Assembly (NCBI GenBank): GCA_963773465.1
Contig: CAVZBF010000001.1
Span: forward strand, 1,178,001 to 1,242,000
Direction: 5' to 3'
Origin: VBAS01 sp963773465
GTDB lineage: Bacteria; Bacteroidota; Bacteroidia; Chitinophagales; Chitinophagaceae
Length of the DNA: 64,000 nt
Shown here: positions 8,553 through 17,681 of the stretch, piece by piece
How the letters are laid out: the number at the start of each line of letters is the position of its first letter
Numbering within the stretch: position 1 is the stretch's first letter
Translations under genes and position numbers: made by a program
Notes under the pieces: generated by a model
What the model saw: the letters and a program-made list of their open reading frames with translations, nothing else
What the model was told of the DNA's origin: nothing
Databases searched by the model: none

Positions 8553-9656
8553 TTAATTGATCTTTACCATCTGCTTACTAGCTGCCGACTTATAAATCGC
8601 TTCAACAATACGAATATCTCTTAATCCTTCTTCACCCGGCACAAGCATTGGTTTGCCATTCATGATCGATAACGCATCATCATCCATTTGTTTTGCCTGT
8701 TGCCATGGTGTATCGTAAGCAGTGTTTATTTCACCAAGCGGACTGCTGCCTTTCACACCAGAATAAGCGGAGTAGGGTGCCATTTTGATCTCACCTTTTT
8801 CACAAACAATATTCATATAATTTATATTCTCACCAAAGCTGGTTTTGATAGTTGCCTTTACACCACCGGGAAATTCTAATACCGCAGTAGTTGTTTCATC
8901 CAATCCATTTTTATAGATCTCCGGTCTTGTTGTTGAAGTAGTTGCCGAAACAACAGCGATTGGTTCCATATTGGTTCCCAATCTTGCACCTTGTATAGCA
9001 TACACACCCATATCATACAGTACACCGCCACCCATTTCCTTTTTTTGTTTCCAATGATCGGTGCGATTATCCCTGTAGCCTGCTGCACAATCCAGGCTCT
9101 TTACATTCCCTAAAAGTTTTTGTTTCATGATGCGGCGGTATTCCTGCGTGTTAGGTTCATGATGCAACCTGTAACCTATCGCTAATGATCTTTTATTTTT
9201 ATTGCAGGCATCGATCATCTCCTGGCATTCTTTTGCAGTCATCGCCATTGGTTTTTCACACCATACATGTTTGCCGGCATTAGCAGCTTTTATTACATAT
9301 TCTTTATGCATCGATGGCGGAAGCACGACATACACGACATCGATGTCATCGTTGTTTGCGATCTGGTCAAAGGTTTGGTAATTATAAATGTTCTTATCAG
9401 GTATTTTATGTTTTGCTTTCCATGTTTCTGCTTTTGCAGGTGTGCCGGTTACAAATCCCGCGAGATAACAATGTTTTGTTTGTTGCAATGCCGGCGCCAG
9501 CAGGTCCGTACTATAATAACCAAGCCCAACCAATGCAACTCCCAGCCTGTCTTTTTTATAAAGACTTGTCGATCGTAATATTTTAGGAGATAAAAGAAGG
9601 CCGCCTGTTCCAAGTGCCAATGTTTTTATCATGTCTCTGCGGGATGTTAAATTCAT
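8553..9656 (-). CDS. Gfo/Idh/MocA family oxidoreductase, Tat-exported
   Basis: 367 residues. A Tat-type leader (SRRDMIKTLALG) precedes a Rossmann fold with VALVGLGYYS, then VVYVVLPPSMH and the family EKPMAMT motif carrying the catalytic Lys, and the C-terminal GGGVLYDMGVY region. These NAD(P)-dependent enzymes oxidise or reduce cyclic sugars and inositols. Some exported Bacteroidota members retain a tightly bound nicotinamide cofactor and act on glycosides. Neighbouring TIM-barrel and GMC genes suggest a shared oxidised-sugar pathway. Downstream, an AATTATTAATT-rich spacer separates it from the convergent isomerase gene. Confidence 0.92.
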   Translation of the reverse strand: MNLTSRRDMIKTLALGTGGLLLSPKILRSTSLYKKDRLGVALVGLGYYSTDLLAPALQQTKHCYLAGFVTGTPAKAETWKAKHKIPDKNIYNYQTFDQIANNDDIDVVYVVLPPSMHKEYVIKAANAGKHVWCEKPMAMTAKECQEMIDACNKNKRSLAIGYRLHHEPNTQEYRRIMKQKLLGNVKSLDCAAGYRDNRTDHWKQKKEMGGGVLYDMGVYAIQGARLGTNMEPIAVVSATTSTTRPEIYKNGLDETTTAVLEFPGGVKATIKTSFGENINYMNIVCEKGEIKMAPYSAYSGVKGSSPLGEINTAYDTPWQQAKQMDDDALSIMNGKPMLVPGEEGLRDIRIVEAIYKSAASKQMVKIN

Positions 9657-9740
9657 AATTCAGGATTTATTTACTAAAGTTAAAAAATGTAAATTGAAAA
9701 GCAGGCGCATATCCAGGCAATGGTTCAGGTTTATATAAAA

Positions 9741-9800
9741 AACCACGGAGGCACAGCGGCACCATGTTACACGATCATTACTCCGTGTTTCTCTGTGTTC
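9741..9800. repeat. CCACGGAG-family repeat, copy 2
   Basis: Starts AACCACGGAGGCACAG and ends CTCCGTGTTTCTCTGTG. Together with the next three entries it fills most of the otherwise empty 390-bp gap 9657-10047. Confidence 0.7.
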
Positions 9801-9825
9801 TTCACTTTTTTAAAAACTAAATCAG

Positions 9826-9870
9826 AACACGGATGACACGGATTAAACGGATCAAACGGATTAAACCGAT
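9826..9870. repeat. ACGGATTAAACGGAT-type tandem repeat
   Basis: Five degenerate copies of an ACGGATNA(AC) unit in 45 nt, directly after the previous repeat. It resembles the ACGAATT repeat within hutH in style. Confidence 0.6.
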
Positions 9871-9923
9871 ATGCCAGGTATACATTCTCTACCGTTTTGC
9901 AAACTCGGTCTTCTTGACTCTGA

Positions 9924-9963
9924 ACTCCGAACCCGATAGCTATCGGGTCTGAACTCCGAACTC
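9924..9963. repeat. CCCGATAGCTATCGGG palindromic repeat, intergenic copy A
   Basis: Contains the perfect 16-nt palindrome at 9932-9947 flanked by CTCCGAA words. The 40 nt are identical to 6212-6251 within hutU. Confidence 0.85.
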
Positions 9964-10005
9964 ACACCTTCCCCTTAGTTTTGTAAATTCGTACATTCAG
10001 ACCCT

Positions 10006-10040
10006 GAACTCCGAACCCGATAGCTATCGGGTCTAAACTC
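10006..10040. repeat. CCCGATAGCTATCGGG palindromic repeat, intergenic copy B
   Basis: The same palindrome (10016-10031) with the same CTCCGAA left flank and TCTAAACTC right flank, ending 7 bp before the next gene start. Degenerate relatives lie at 37803-37820 and 55638-55655. Confidence 0.8.
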
Positions 10041-10047
10041 ATCAACG

Positions 10048-10966
10048 ATGCGCCATTCAACACGAAAAGAATTTCTTCAAACATCAGGCCTGCTTTTAGG
10101 AGCAGCGTTTGCAAAAATTCCATTTGATACAAAAAAAGAAAAAATGCCACTGGCATTTTCAACACTCGGTTGTCCCGATTGGAGCTTTCAGAAAATTACG
10201 GATTTCGCAGTACAGCATGGTTATACCGGCATTGAAATACGTGGATTGATGCGCAGATCGACCTTACAAAAACCAATGAGCTTACAAAAGATCGGGTCGC
10301 CAGTCTTAAAATAATGAAGGATAAAAAACTTCGAGTTTGTTGATCTTGGATTCATCATGCACATTACACTTTACTGAAGGAGCGGACAGGGAAAAAAATA
10401 TAACGGAAGGCAAAGCCTATATCGATCTTGCAGCACAGTTGAATTGTCCTAACGTAAGAGTATTTCCCAACCTGCTGCCAAAAGACAGGGATAAAGATGA
10501 AACGATGGATTTTATCGTAAAGGGATTATTGGAACTCGGTAATTATGCAAAAGCCAGCAAAGTAATGGTATTGATGGAAACACATGGTGATCTGGTTTGG
10601 ACACATGATATTGAAAAGATCATGAAAGATGCATCGCATGCAAATGTCGGCCTCGTATGGGATCCATGCAATATGTGGACGATAACAAAAGAACCGCCGC
10701 TGCAAATGTATAAGAGCTTAAAAAAATATATCCATCATACGCATATCAAAGATGCAAAGCTGGTGGATGGTAAACCGCAATACACAAGATTAGGACAAGG
10801 TGAAGTGCCAATATTCGAAGCAGTCGATGCATTATCAAAAGGAGGATACAAAGGTTATTACAGTTTTGAATGGGAAAAATTATGGCACCCTGAATTGGAA
10901 GACCCCGAAACTGCATTGGCGGATTATCCGCTTGCGATGAAGAAACATTTTAATAAACAAGCTTAA
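10048..10966 (+). pseudogene. Sugar phosphate isomerase/epimerase-like TIM-barrel protein, three frame breaks
   Basis: A Tat-like leader (TRKEFLQTSGLLLG) and a TIM-barrel start (LAFSTLGCPDWSF) are in one frame to about 10252. The frame then shifts (missing base near 10252), shifts again at an extra C near 10332 and at an extra T near 10351. From there VDLGSSCTLHFTEG continues unbroken to 10966. Restored, it gives about 305 residues with METHGDLVW, WDPCNMW and HTHIKDAKL, typical of xylose-isomerase-like barrels with metal-binding Glu and His. Either a decaying gene or an intact gene with local sequence errors. It belongs with the neighbouring Gfo/Idh and GMC genes. Confidence 0.8.
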
Positions 10967-11071
10967 ACCTCTCCCCATCATCTTTCCCTTATAAGAAGAC
11001 TCTACATCCCCTCTCCTTCAGGAGAGGGCGGCGGACATTTCGATATTCGGGATAATGATGGGGTGAGGTTT
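10965..11071. repeat. Nested inverted repeat (long hairpin)
   Basis: The outer arms 10965-10981 and 11055-11071 are inverted repeats of about 17 bp with one mismatch (CTCCCCATCAT and its complement). Inside lies a perfect 8-bp hairpin CCCTCTCC-TTCA-GGAGAGGG at 11009-11028. It fills the gap between the broken TIM-barrel gene and the broken GMC gene. Confidence 0.75.
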
Positions 11072-11095
11072 AGATATTAATTCTTAATTTCCATC

Positions 11096-12767
11096 ATGCC
11101 TTACAAACACATACGACGCAATCATAGTTGGCTCCGGCATCTCCGGTGGCTGGGCCGCAAAAGAACTTTGTGAAAAAGGATTAAAAGTTTTGTTGCTCGA
11201 ACGCGGCCGCAATGTTGCACATCCTAACGATTATCCTACTGCAAACAAAAACCCCTGGGAATTCACACACCGGCTAACCTTATCACCTGAAGACAGAAAA
11301 AAATTCTTTATTCAAAGCCGGCATTATTCAATTCGTGAAGACAACAAACATTTTTATATCAACGATGGCGAAAATCCTTATACAGAAACAAAACGCTTTG
11401 ACTGGATAAGAGGAGATATCGTTGGTGGCCGTTCTCTTTTATGGGCAAGGGCCTGTTACCGCTGGAGTGATCTTGATTTTGAAGCCAATGCCAAAGATGG
11501 TCATGGCATAGACTGGCCGATACGATATAAGGACATTGCACCCTGGTATGATCATGTTGAATCTTTTATTGGTGTAAGTGGAAATAAAGATGGCATACCG
11601 ACTTTACCCGATGGAAAATTTCAACCGCCATTTGAAATGAACGTGGTGGAGAAATATTTTAAGCAACAGATCGAAACAAAATATAATGATCGCAAAGTGA
11701 TCATGGGCAGGGCGGCCAATCTTACACAACCTGTAAAAGGCCGCGGGACAATGCATGGCAAGAGATCTTTGTCATCGTGGTTGTCCGTTTGGTGCATACT
11801 TTAGTACCAATGCAAGTACGATGCCTGCTGCATATGCTACCGGTAACCTGACAGTGAGGCCGCATTCGCTGGTGAATAAAGTTTTGTATGATGAGCAAAA
11901 ACAAAAAGCAACAGGAGTGGAGATCATCGATACGGAAACAAAGAAGACCGAAGAATTTTATGCACGCATTATTTTTCTCAATGCCGCCACTGTTGCCACT
12001 ACATTTATATTATTGAATTCAACATCATCACGTTTTCCCAATGGACTGGGAAATGGAAGCGACCAGGTGGGCCGCAACCTGATGGATCATTTTAAAGGGC
12101 TCAGTGTATCGGCGAACTGTTGATGGTTTTGAAGAATGGGTAACTTATGGCCGCAGGCCGACACCATTATATATTCCACGCTTTGTAAATATAAAAGAGC
12201 AGACAACAAACTATCTCCGCGGCTATCATTTCGGTGCCAGTGCAGGCCGGCCGCGCGAGCAAGGCGATGCCATGATCGGCGAAGAATTAAAACAGGCAAT
12301 GACGGAGCCCGGCCGGATGGCGAATGAGCATGTATGGATTTGGTGAATGTCTTCCTTATGCAGATAACCGTGTTACGCTTGACACAAATAAAAAAGATAA
12401 TTGGGGCAGGCCAGTTGTTGCGGTTGATTGTGAGTTCAAAGAAAATGAGAAAGCCATGTTTGAGGATATGAAAAAAACATCGGCGGAGATGATGGAAGCA
12501 GCGGGATTTAAAAATGTTTCAGTCAATGCCACCATGTCTTTCCCCGGCAATGCCAATCATGAAATGGGCACCGCCCGTATGGGCAATGATCCAAAAACTT
12601 CTGTATTGAATAAATGGAACCAGATGCATGAAGTGCCCAATGTATTTATTACCGATGGCTCCTGCATGACCTCAAGTGCTGTCCAAAATCCTTCATTGAC
12701 TTATATGGCGCTGACGGCGAGGGCTTGTGATTATGCGGTTAGTGAATTGAAGAGGATGAATATTTGA
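11096..12767 (+). pseudogene. GMC family oxidoreductase, at least four frame breaks
   Basis: The FAD-binding motif IVGSGISGGWAAKEL, GGRSLLWARACYRW, CHRGCPFGAYFSTNAS and the C-terminal NHEMGTARMG...NVFITDGSC with NPSLTYMALTARACDY are all present but spread over several frames. Breaks lie near 11105, 11745, 12118 and 12325; rejoined, the product is about 555 residues, normal for this family. These flavoenzymes oxidise sugar or alcohol hydroxyls, often as glucoside-3-dehydrogenase with a small gluconate-dehydrogenase subunit 3. That subunit gene is not seen next to it. Decay or local sequence error; not decidable here. Confidence 0.85.
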
Positions 12768-13121
12768 AGTGATATTTATTGGCCGGGCTACATTGCTACT
12801 ATGTGGCTGCTGATGCGTCGCACATTTATACTTTCAGTAATTCTGCTCTCAATTCAAATATTTAGTCTGCCTTAAGGGTCCTCCGCCTTGGTTCGTGTCC
12901 GTGAGTAAATGAAATAAAGAATGCTTCCGCCTTCGTTCGTGTCAATCAAAGTGATTTCAGTGTAGGACATAAGCAGGTATAATTACTATAGACGGTTTTA
13001 TCCCGATGGTTCTAAGTGTTCTCATTTGTTTGCCATCCCAAAATATGACGTAATTAATGTCTTGCATTTATACTTAGTTGAATCTTTAGCTATTTGGCGA
13101 TTAGATTATCATAATCCGGAT
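12768..13121. other. Intergenic region without a supported gene
   Basis: 354 bp between the GMC gene and the papain-like gene. It holds an imperfect direct repeat (CCGCCTTGGTTCGTGTC at about 12889 and CCGCCTTCGTTCGTGTC at about 12930). Nothing else recognisable. Confidence 0.5.
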
Positions 13122-14723
13122 CTATTTATTATAAACTTTTTTTCCATTATAAGAAGATGGATAAGTAAACTCCAGGATTTTTTTCCTTATTTCTCCGGTT
13201 TTTATTTTATAATTAAGAAATGCTAGTATTTCCTCAGAGGTATAGGCATTAGGTGTTTTTGATGTAACTGCTGAGTTAAATTCTGAAATCTTAAGCTTTT
13301 CAGATGATAATGTGACAGGATTTTCAAAACTCAAACTATCTATTCGGGTTCGATTTGAATACCCATTCTGAAATATTTTAGGAAACTGTCCTGTCGTATA
13401 AAAAATATTATTCTGTTTGTTCTGTTCTGAAAATGCTCCTCCGGGATCTGCAACCATGATTAAATAATAAGCTCCATTTAATGGCGGGACAAAATATCCA
13501 CGGCTAAGGCTGGGAAGGTTAAATACTGATTGAGCAAAGCTGGAACCAGGTTGAATAGAATAATTAAAATTACAAGTAAATCCATTAGGGCAATTAAATG
13601 AATTTACAGGTACTGAGGTATTAAACACGTCCTGGAAAAGTATTCCATAGTCATTTGCATTATAAGCATTATAATATAAATAATAAAAACTCCAATTTGA
13701 AGAGGGGGTGGCCGCCTGAGTACCGATATTGTATAGATTAAAATTAATTGTTCGGGAATTGATGAACCCGGTTTGAAATGATGTTGAGAAATCAGAAAAT
13801 ACCCATGTTGCCAAATCGACTCCAGTAGTCGTTGGTGTTGGAGGATTCGGATTTGGTGTTCCTTCTTCACTTGCTATTATGTACGCATTTTGATTGTGAA
13901 CAAAGCTGCCGCTAAAAAAATAATTATAGTCAACCCAAATATAACCTTGATCACCCCAGCCAGTGCCCCACGAGTTTGCAATCCTGAAGGCATTTTTCGC
14001 ATCATCATATCCCACAACAGTGAGTGCATGATAATCGTTAGTTAATCCGCCGCTGGTATTGAGAATGCCCTGACCCCGCCAATTATTAAAATTCTGAGTG
14101 CAGCGTATACCGATAATAATAGGATTTTTGTTAGTTAACTGTTGTTTTAGGCTGGAAAGATTAAAATCTATTTTACGGTAATACTTTATCTTATGTTGAG
14201 AAGCTTCTGTGTTCCAGGCAGCATTCACATTATTAATACTGCAATTTCCTAATGCTGAAAAAGGAACGGTCGCCATGGTGGCTGATCCCTTTTGTTGCAT
14301 TACGTCGAGTGCATACGTAAATTCCGTTCCGTTGCAACCCGATCCCTTTTTATTGTCAGGGATGGAATAAAAAAGATATTTGGGACTGAATTGATAAGTA
14401 GGGGAATTAAGTTGGCTTGAATTTCTATTGTAAATAATTGCATCGTTTGCCGTCTTTGTGTAGTATGCACAAGCCCATGCTACGCATGTCCCTGTTTGAC
14501 CCTGATGTCCAATTGGTGCAAGGAACGGTGTAAGATCGACTCTTGAGCCGACCGTAGGATTTGCAAATGCAAAATTCAGTGATGTAGGCACTGTGTTTGG
14601 ATTATCAGACCCCGTCCAACCTGTAAACACTTGTTGATTACTCTCGATTGGATCTTTACTGGTGCAAGTTGTAAAGAGCAGGACAAATAGCAACAAACGA
14701 AAAAGTCTTGGGAATTTAGCCAT
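13122..14723 (-). CDS. Papain-family (C1) cysteine peptidase lipoprotein
   Basis: 533 residues. A signal peptide ending in a lipobox (LFTTC, Cys20) predicts an outer-surface or periplasmic lipoprotein. The C1A catalytic set is complete: Gln and Cys in GHQGQTGTCVAWA (Cys80), His in NDYHALTVVGYDD (about 232) and Asn in ANSWGTGWGDQGYIW (about 250). The C-terminal half (from about 300) is a beta-rich domain that looks like a CARDB-type adhesion module, by pattern only. It is a single-gene unit read from the palindromic promoter at 14864-14910, so it belongs to the putative regulon. Substrate unknown. Confidence 0.9.
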   Translation of the reverse strand: MAKFPRLFRLLLFVLLFTTCTSKDPIESNQQVFTGWTGSDNPNTVPTSLNFAFANPTVGSRVDLTPFLAPIGHQGQTGTCVAWACAYYTKTANDAIIYNRNSSQLNSPTYQFSPKYLFYSIPDNKKGSGCNGTEFTYALDVMQQKGSATMATVPFSALGNCSINNVNAAWNTEASQHKIKYYRKIDFNLSSLKQQLTNKNPIIIGIRCTQNFNNWRGQGILNTSGGLTNDYHALTVVGYDDAKNAFRIANSWGTGWGDQGYIWVDYNYFFSGSFVHNQNAYIIASEEGTPNPNPPTPTTTGVDLATWVFSDFSTSFQTGFINSRTINFNLYNIGTQAATPSSNWSFYYLYYNAYNANDYGILFQDVFNTSVPVNSFNCPNGFTCNFNYSIQPGSSFAQSVFNLPSLSRGYFVPPLNGAYYLIMVADPGGAFSEQNKQNNIFYTTGQFPKIFQNGYSNRTRIDSLSFENPVTLSSEKLKISEFNSAVTSKTPNAYTSEEILAFLNYKIKTGEIRKKILEFTYPSSYNGKKVYNK

Positions 14724-14863
14724 AGAATTAATTTTTTGATGGACAAAATTTATTGGTTATAGAAGTAGAATTCTATTACTAATGTATTCACTACCAAAAA
14801 GTACACTCCGGGTGTTTTCACCGGTTGGAGAATGTTTTTTTACGGTACTTAATTGTTGGCACC

Positions 14864-14910
14864 TAAATATTAAATTATTTTCATTTTGTAACAATACCCC
14901 GAAAAAGGTA
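14864..14910 (-). promoter_or_regulatory. Palindrome plus -33/-7 promoter (regulon site 2)
   Basis: The 16-bp palindrome 14895-14910 (TACCCCG, AA, AAAGGTA on the plus strand) is followed on the minus strand by TTG (14894-14892), exactly 20 nt, then AATATTTA (14871-14864). It would drive the papain-like gene with a leader of about 130 nt. The -7 element is weaker than at the other sites. Confidence 0.65.
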
Positions 14911-15001
14911 TTAGAAAAAATTGCTTCATTTGGGTTTCGCTGGCTATTAGTAGTGTCCTCATTTACTCCCAAACATTTCTTAGCTTTCAAAAAAAATCAA
15001 T

Positions 15002-15361
15002 ACGACAACTAAAGAAATTGCTTATCGGCTTGTCGGCCTTTGTCGCAAAGGCGATTTTGCAAAGGCGCAACAAGAATTATTCGCTGATGATGCTGTAAGC
15101 ATTGAACCTTACGATACACCTGCTTTTAAAAAAGAAACAAAAGGATTAATGGCCATCAAAGAAAAAGGAGACAAATGGAATTCAATGGTAGAGCAAACGC
15201 ACAATCTTGATGTTTCTGATCCTATGGTCGCAGCAAATTCATTCGCCTGCACGATGAGGATGAATGTGACGATAAAAGAAAAAGGACAAATGGATATAAC
15301 TGAGCTTTGCGTTTACCAGGTAAAAGATGGAAAGATCATTTCCGAGCAATTTTATATGTAG
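15002..15361 (+). CDS. SnoaL/NTF2-like protein with ACG at the expected start
   Basis: The reading frame is open from a stop at 14981 to 15361. A SnoaL-like fold protein begins at TTKEIAYRLVGLCRKGDF and runs through AQQELFADDAVSIEP, FACTMRMNVTIKEKG and ELCVYQVKDGKIISEQF. The first ATG (15131) lies 43 codons inside conserved sequence. At the expected start position (15002) stands ACG, one base from ATG. Either a rare ACG start, a point mutation that silenced the gene, or a base-call error. Family members include steroid-isomerase-like enzymes and many with no known role; its function cannot be assigned. Confidence 0.72.
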   Translation, partial: TTTKEIAYRLVGLCRKGDFAKAQQELFADDAVSIEPYDTPAFKKETKGLMAIKEKGDKWNSMVEQTHNLDVSDPMVAANSFACTMRMNVTIKEKGQMDITELCVYQVKDGKIISEQFYM

Positions 15362-15549
15362 CCTTGCTATCACCGTCGCCGGCTCATTGGTGTTCTTATT
15401 TTCACAAGCAATAAATTAAAAATTCAATAATTGCTGGCCTGAGTCTCCAACAACAACGGGGCACCTTAATCATTTTGGTGGCTTGCATATAATCTTCTTT
15501 TTGAGTTTGAATAGAATAGCAAGAGCAAAAGATCATACTGTTTTAAAAA
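15362..15549. other. Upstream part of the intergenic region before the ATP-grasp operon
   Basis: Of the 377-bp gap 15362-15738, this first half shows no gene or hairpin I can support. The second half holds the operon promoter and a leader of about 135 nt. Confidence 0.5.
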
Positions 15550-15596
15550 TCACCCTTTCGAGGTATTGACTTTCGCCATGCACAAACATATATTTG
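15550..15596 (+). promoter_or_regulatory. Palindrome plus -33/-7 promoter (regulon site 3)
   Basis: The 16-bp imperfect palindrome 15550-15565 ends in CGAGGTA and abuts TTG (15566-15568). Exactly 20 nt later comes TATATTTG (15589-15596), a perfect TAnnTTTG element. It faces the ATP-grasp operon; the expected start of transcription is near 15603. The 16 nt CCTTTCGAGGTATTGAC shared with site 1 include operator and -33 region. Confidence 0.75.
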
Positions 15597-15738
15597 TTTT
15601 CTGGTAAATTTTTTCAACCCGTTTACTTCTCTTTACTCCTCCCCTTTGGATATTATCGTTATGCTTTAATTAGTGGCGGGATAGCGCAAGCCCACGCAGG
15701 GAAATTTTTATACTCAGACGAAAAAAAGAAAAAGCGTT

Positions 15739-16647
15739 ATGCATTTAATCATTGGTGATTTATACGATCCTTTTTGCCGTGAAGTTTATGATTCACTAAA
15801 GGATCATAACGAGCCGGTATTGGTTATTTCAAATCCATTGACCCATCCCTGCAGTTTTGAGTGGCGATTATACAATAATGAAAATAAAAGCAGGCTTGTT
15901 TGGAATTCAGAGCTTAGTTTTTCTGATGATGAGATTAATAGTGTATTCGTTCGCAATCCTGCATGGCTGGACCCGGATGGTTGGCAAAAAGACGATCTCA
16001 TGTACATGCAATCAGAGACGCATGCGGCATTACTTGCCTGGTTCTGGAGTTTATCATGTCCCGTGATCAATCGATATTCTCCTGCAATATGGTATCGGCC
16101 AAAAGCTGCGCTATTGTTCTGGCAACCTTTATTGAGACATAATGGGCTTCGGGCATTAGAAACAATCATAACAAACGTTCCTGAAGAAGCGGATCAATTC
16201 AGACAAAAACTGATGTCTCGTGAAATTGGCGGTGCAGTATTTAGCTCTCTTGGCAGTGAACTCAGCTATTTAATAGAAGACACAAATGAATGGGATGGAC
16301 TTGCTCAAATGCAGAAGTATTCCCCTGTTTGTCTCGTAGCCCCGCATGGCGAAGCAAAATTTGTTTGTGTAATCGGTGATCATGTAATCTGGGACGATAA
16401 AACATCTTTTGATGCAAAAACCCTTGAACCATCATTAATAGCTTTTGCAAAAGAATCAGGATTAAGCCTTGTAGAATTGGCAATAACAACCGATAACGAT
16501 GAATATGATGTGATCGCAATTGAACCTTTTCCTAAGCTGGAGCATTTCAAAAATGATACAAAAGATAAGATAGTCAAAGAGGTGGTTTCACTTCTTACAT
16601 CGAAAGAAAAAAACAGGAGGAATAACAATTTTACATTTCAAAACTAA
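15739..16647 (+). CDS. ATP-grasp-like protein, probably degenerate (first of a pair)
   Basis: 302 residues. The N-terminal half (VLVISNPLTH, VFVRNPAW, SLSCPVINRYSPAIWYRPKA) matches in layout the pre-ATP-grasp domain of the next gene product (VYVRYIGE, DLACPVINRTGG). The C-terminal part aligns by eye with an ATP-grasp fold but ends IAIEPFPKLEHF, where the partner has FEVNPSPAFLFYE. The metal-binding Asn of the ATP-grasp EvN motif is therefore missing. I infer a non-catalytic or altered paralogue that may form a heterodimer or recognise the substrate. First gene of the operon, 5 bp before the next start. Confidence 0.65.
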   Translation: MHLIIGDLYDPFCREVYDSLKDHNEPVLVISNPLTHPCSFEWRLYNNENKSRLVWNSELSFSDDEINSVFVRNPAWLDPDGWQKDDLMYMQSETHAALLAWFWSLSCPVINRYSPAIWYRPKAALLFWQPLLRHNGLRALETIITNVPEEADQFRQKLMSREIGGAVFSSLGSELSYLIEDTNEWDGLAQMQKYSPVCLVAPHGEAKFVCVIGDHVIWDDKTSFDAKTLEPSLIAFAKESGLSLVELAITTDNDEYDVIAIEPFPKLEHFKNDTKDKIVKEVVSLLTSKEKNRRNNNFTFQN

Positions 16648-16652
16648 TTTAC

Positions 16653-17630
16653 ATGATCCTTATTTGTGGTGGTTTGGCAGATAGTCTTACTGAGTTGATG
16701 TGCTCACGTCTGCTCGATTGCGAATATGATTACCGGTTCCTTGATCTTGGTGTTTATCCAAAAGGCTTTAAGGTAAAATGGCATTGGAGGGGATCACATC
16801 CTGAAGGATATATCGCGGGGCCTGATTGGAAACTTGATATTGAAGAATTGACAGGTGTTTATGTTCGTTACATTGGTGAAGAAGCCCGCATTGCTCCTGC
16901 TGATATTTCGAAAGATGCCGTGCCAGGGATGTATCTTGAATTTGATAGCGGGTTAATGGCGCTGTTTGAAGATCTTGCCTGTCCTGTTATCAATCGTACA
17001 GGCGGCGGCATGTCTAATGCAAGCAAACCTTACCAGGGGTTGCTTGTTCGTGAATGTGGTTTACTTACACCGCCAACACTTGTAACCAATGATCCTCAAT
17101 CAGCTCTTCAGTTTTATAATGAATGGAATGGTGAAGTCATTTACAAGTCACTAAGCGGAATTCGTTCAATTGTCAGGCGTATGCAATCGCAGCAATTGGA
17201 AAGGATTCAATTTTTGCGCAATGGTCCTGCGCAGCTCCAGTCATTCATTCCCGGTGAGAATATCAGGGTGCACACAGTGGGAAATCAACTATTCGCTACA
17301 CGGATCCTCTCGGAGGCTGTTGATTATCGTTATGCTAATCGTGACGGGAAATCAGTAGAAATGGAAGCAACAACATTGCCCATAGCAATTGAAGAGTCAT
17401 GTTTACTACTGGCTCAAAAATTAGATTTGTTACTTGCCGGCATCGATCTTAAGCTCACACCTGAAGGTGATTATTATTGTTTCGAAGTGAATCCAAGCCC
17501 GGCATTTCTTTTTTATGAAAAGCACAGTGGTCAACCCATCAGCAAATCGGTTGCTGATCTGCTTTACCACGGCACAAACAGAAGAATGATGTATGAAAAA
17601 GAAATGACGAATGTGATGAACAAGATTTAG
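16653..17630 (+). CDS. ATP-grasp ligase (RimK-like class)
   Basis: 325 residues. An N-terminal pre-ATP-grasp domain (ILICGGLADSLT ... GVYVRYIGEEAR) is followed by the ATP-grasp core. SKPYQGLLVRECGLLTPPTLVTND is the usual recognition region; GEVIYKSLSGIRSIV carries the ATP-binding Lys; QSFIPGENIRVHTVG follows, and the core ends in the metal-binding FEVNPSP (about residue 280). This enzyme class forms amide or ester bonds using ATP, as in RimK, graspetide (microviridin-type) maturases and peptide ligases. The small charged protein encoded 51 bp downstream is a plausible substrate or partner. Product and substrate are unknown. Confidence 0.82.
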   Translation: MILICGGLADSLTELMCSRLLDCEYDYRFLDLGVYPKGFKVKWHWRGSHPEGYIAGPDWKLDIEELTGVYVRYIGEEARIAPADISKDAVPGMYLEFDSGLMALFEDLACPVINRTGGGMSNASKPYQGLLVRECGLLTPPTLVTNDPQSALQFYNEWNGEVIYKSLSGIRSIVRRMQSQQLERIQFLRNGPAQLQSFIPGENIRVHTVGNQLFATRILSEAVDYRYANRDGKSVEMEATTLPIAIEESCLLLAQKLDLLLAGIDLKLTPEGDYYCFEVNPSPAFLFYEKHSGQPISKSVADLLYHGTNRRMMYEKEMTNVMNKI

Positions 17631-17667
17631 AACCAACAATGATTTTATTTTAATTAACCAATAAACC

Positions 17668-17674
17668 AAGGAGG
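17668..17674 (+). promoter_or_regulatory. Strong Shine-Dalgarno sequence
   Basis: AAGGAGG, 7 nt before ATG 17682. Such a strong match is unusual in Bacteroidota, which mostly initiate without it. It suggests that the small protein is made in excess over the two upstream enzymes. Confidence 0.7.
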
Positions 17675-17681
17675 AAAAATT

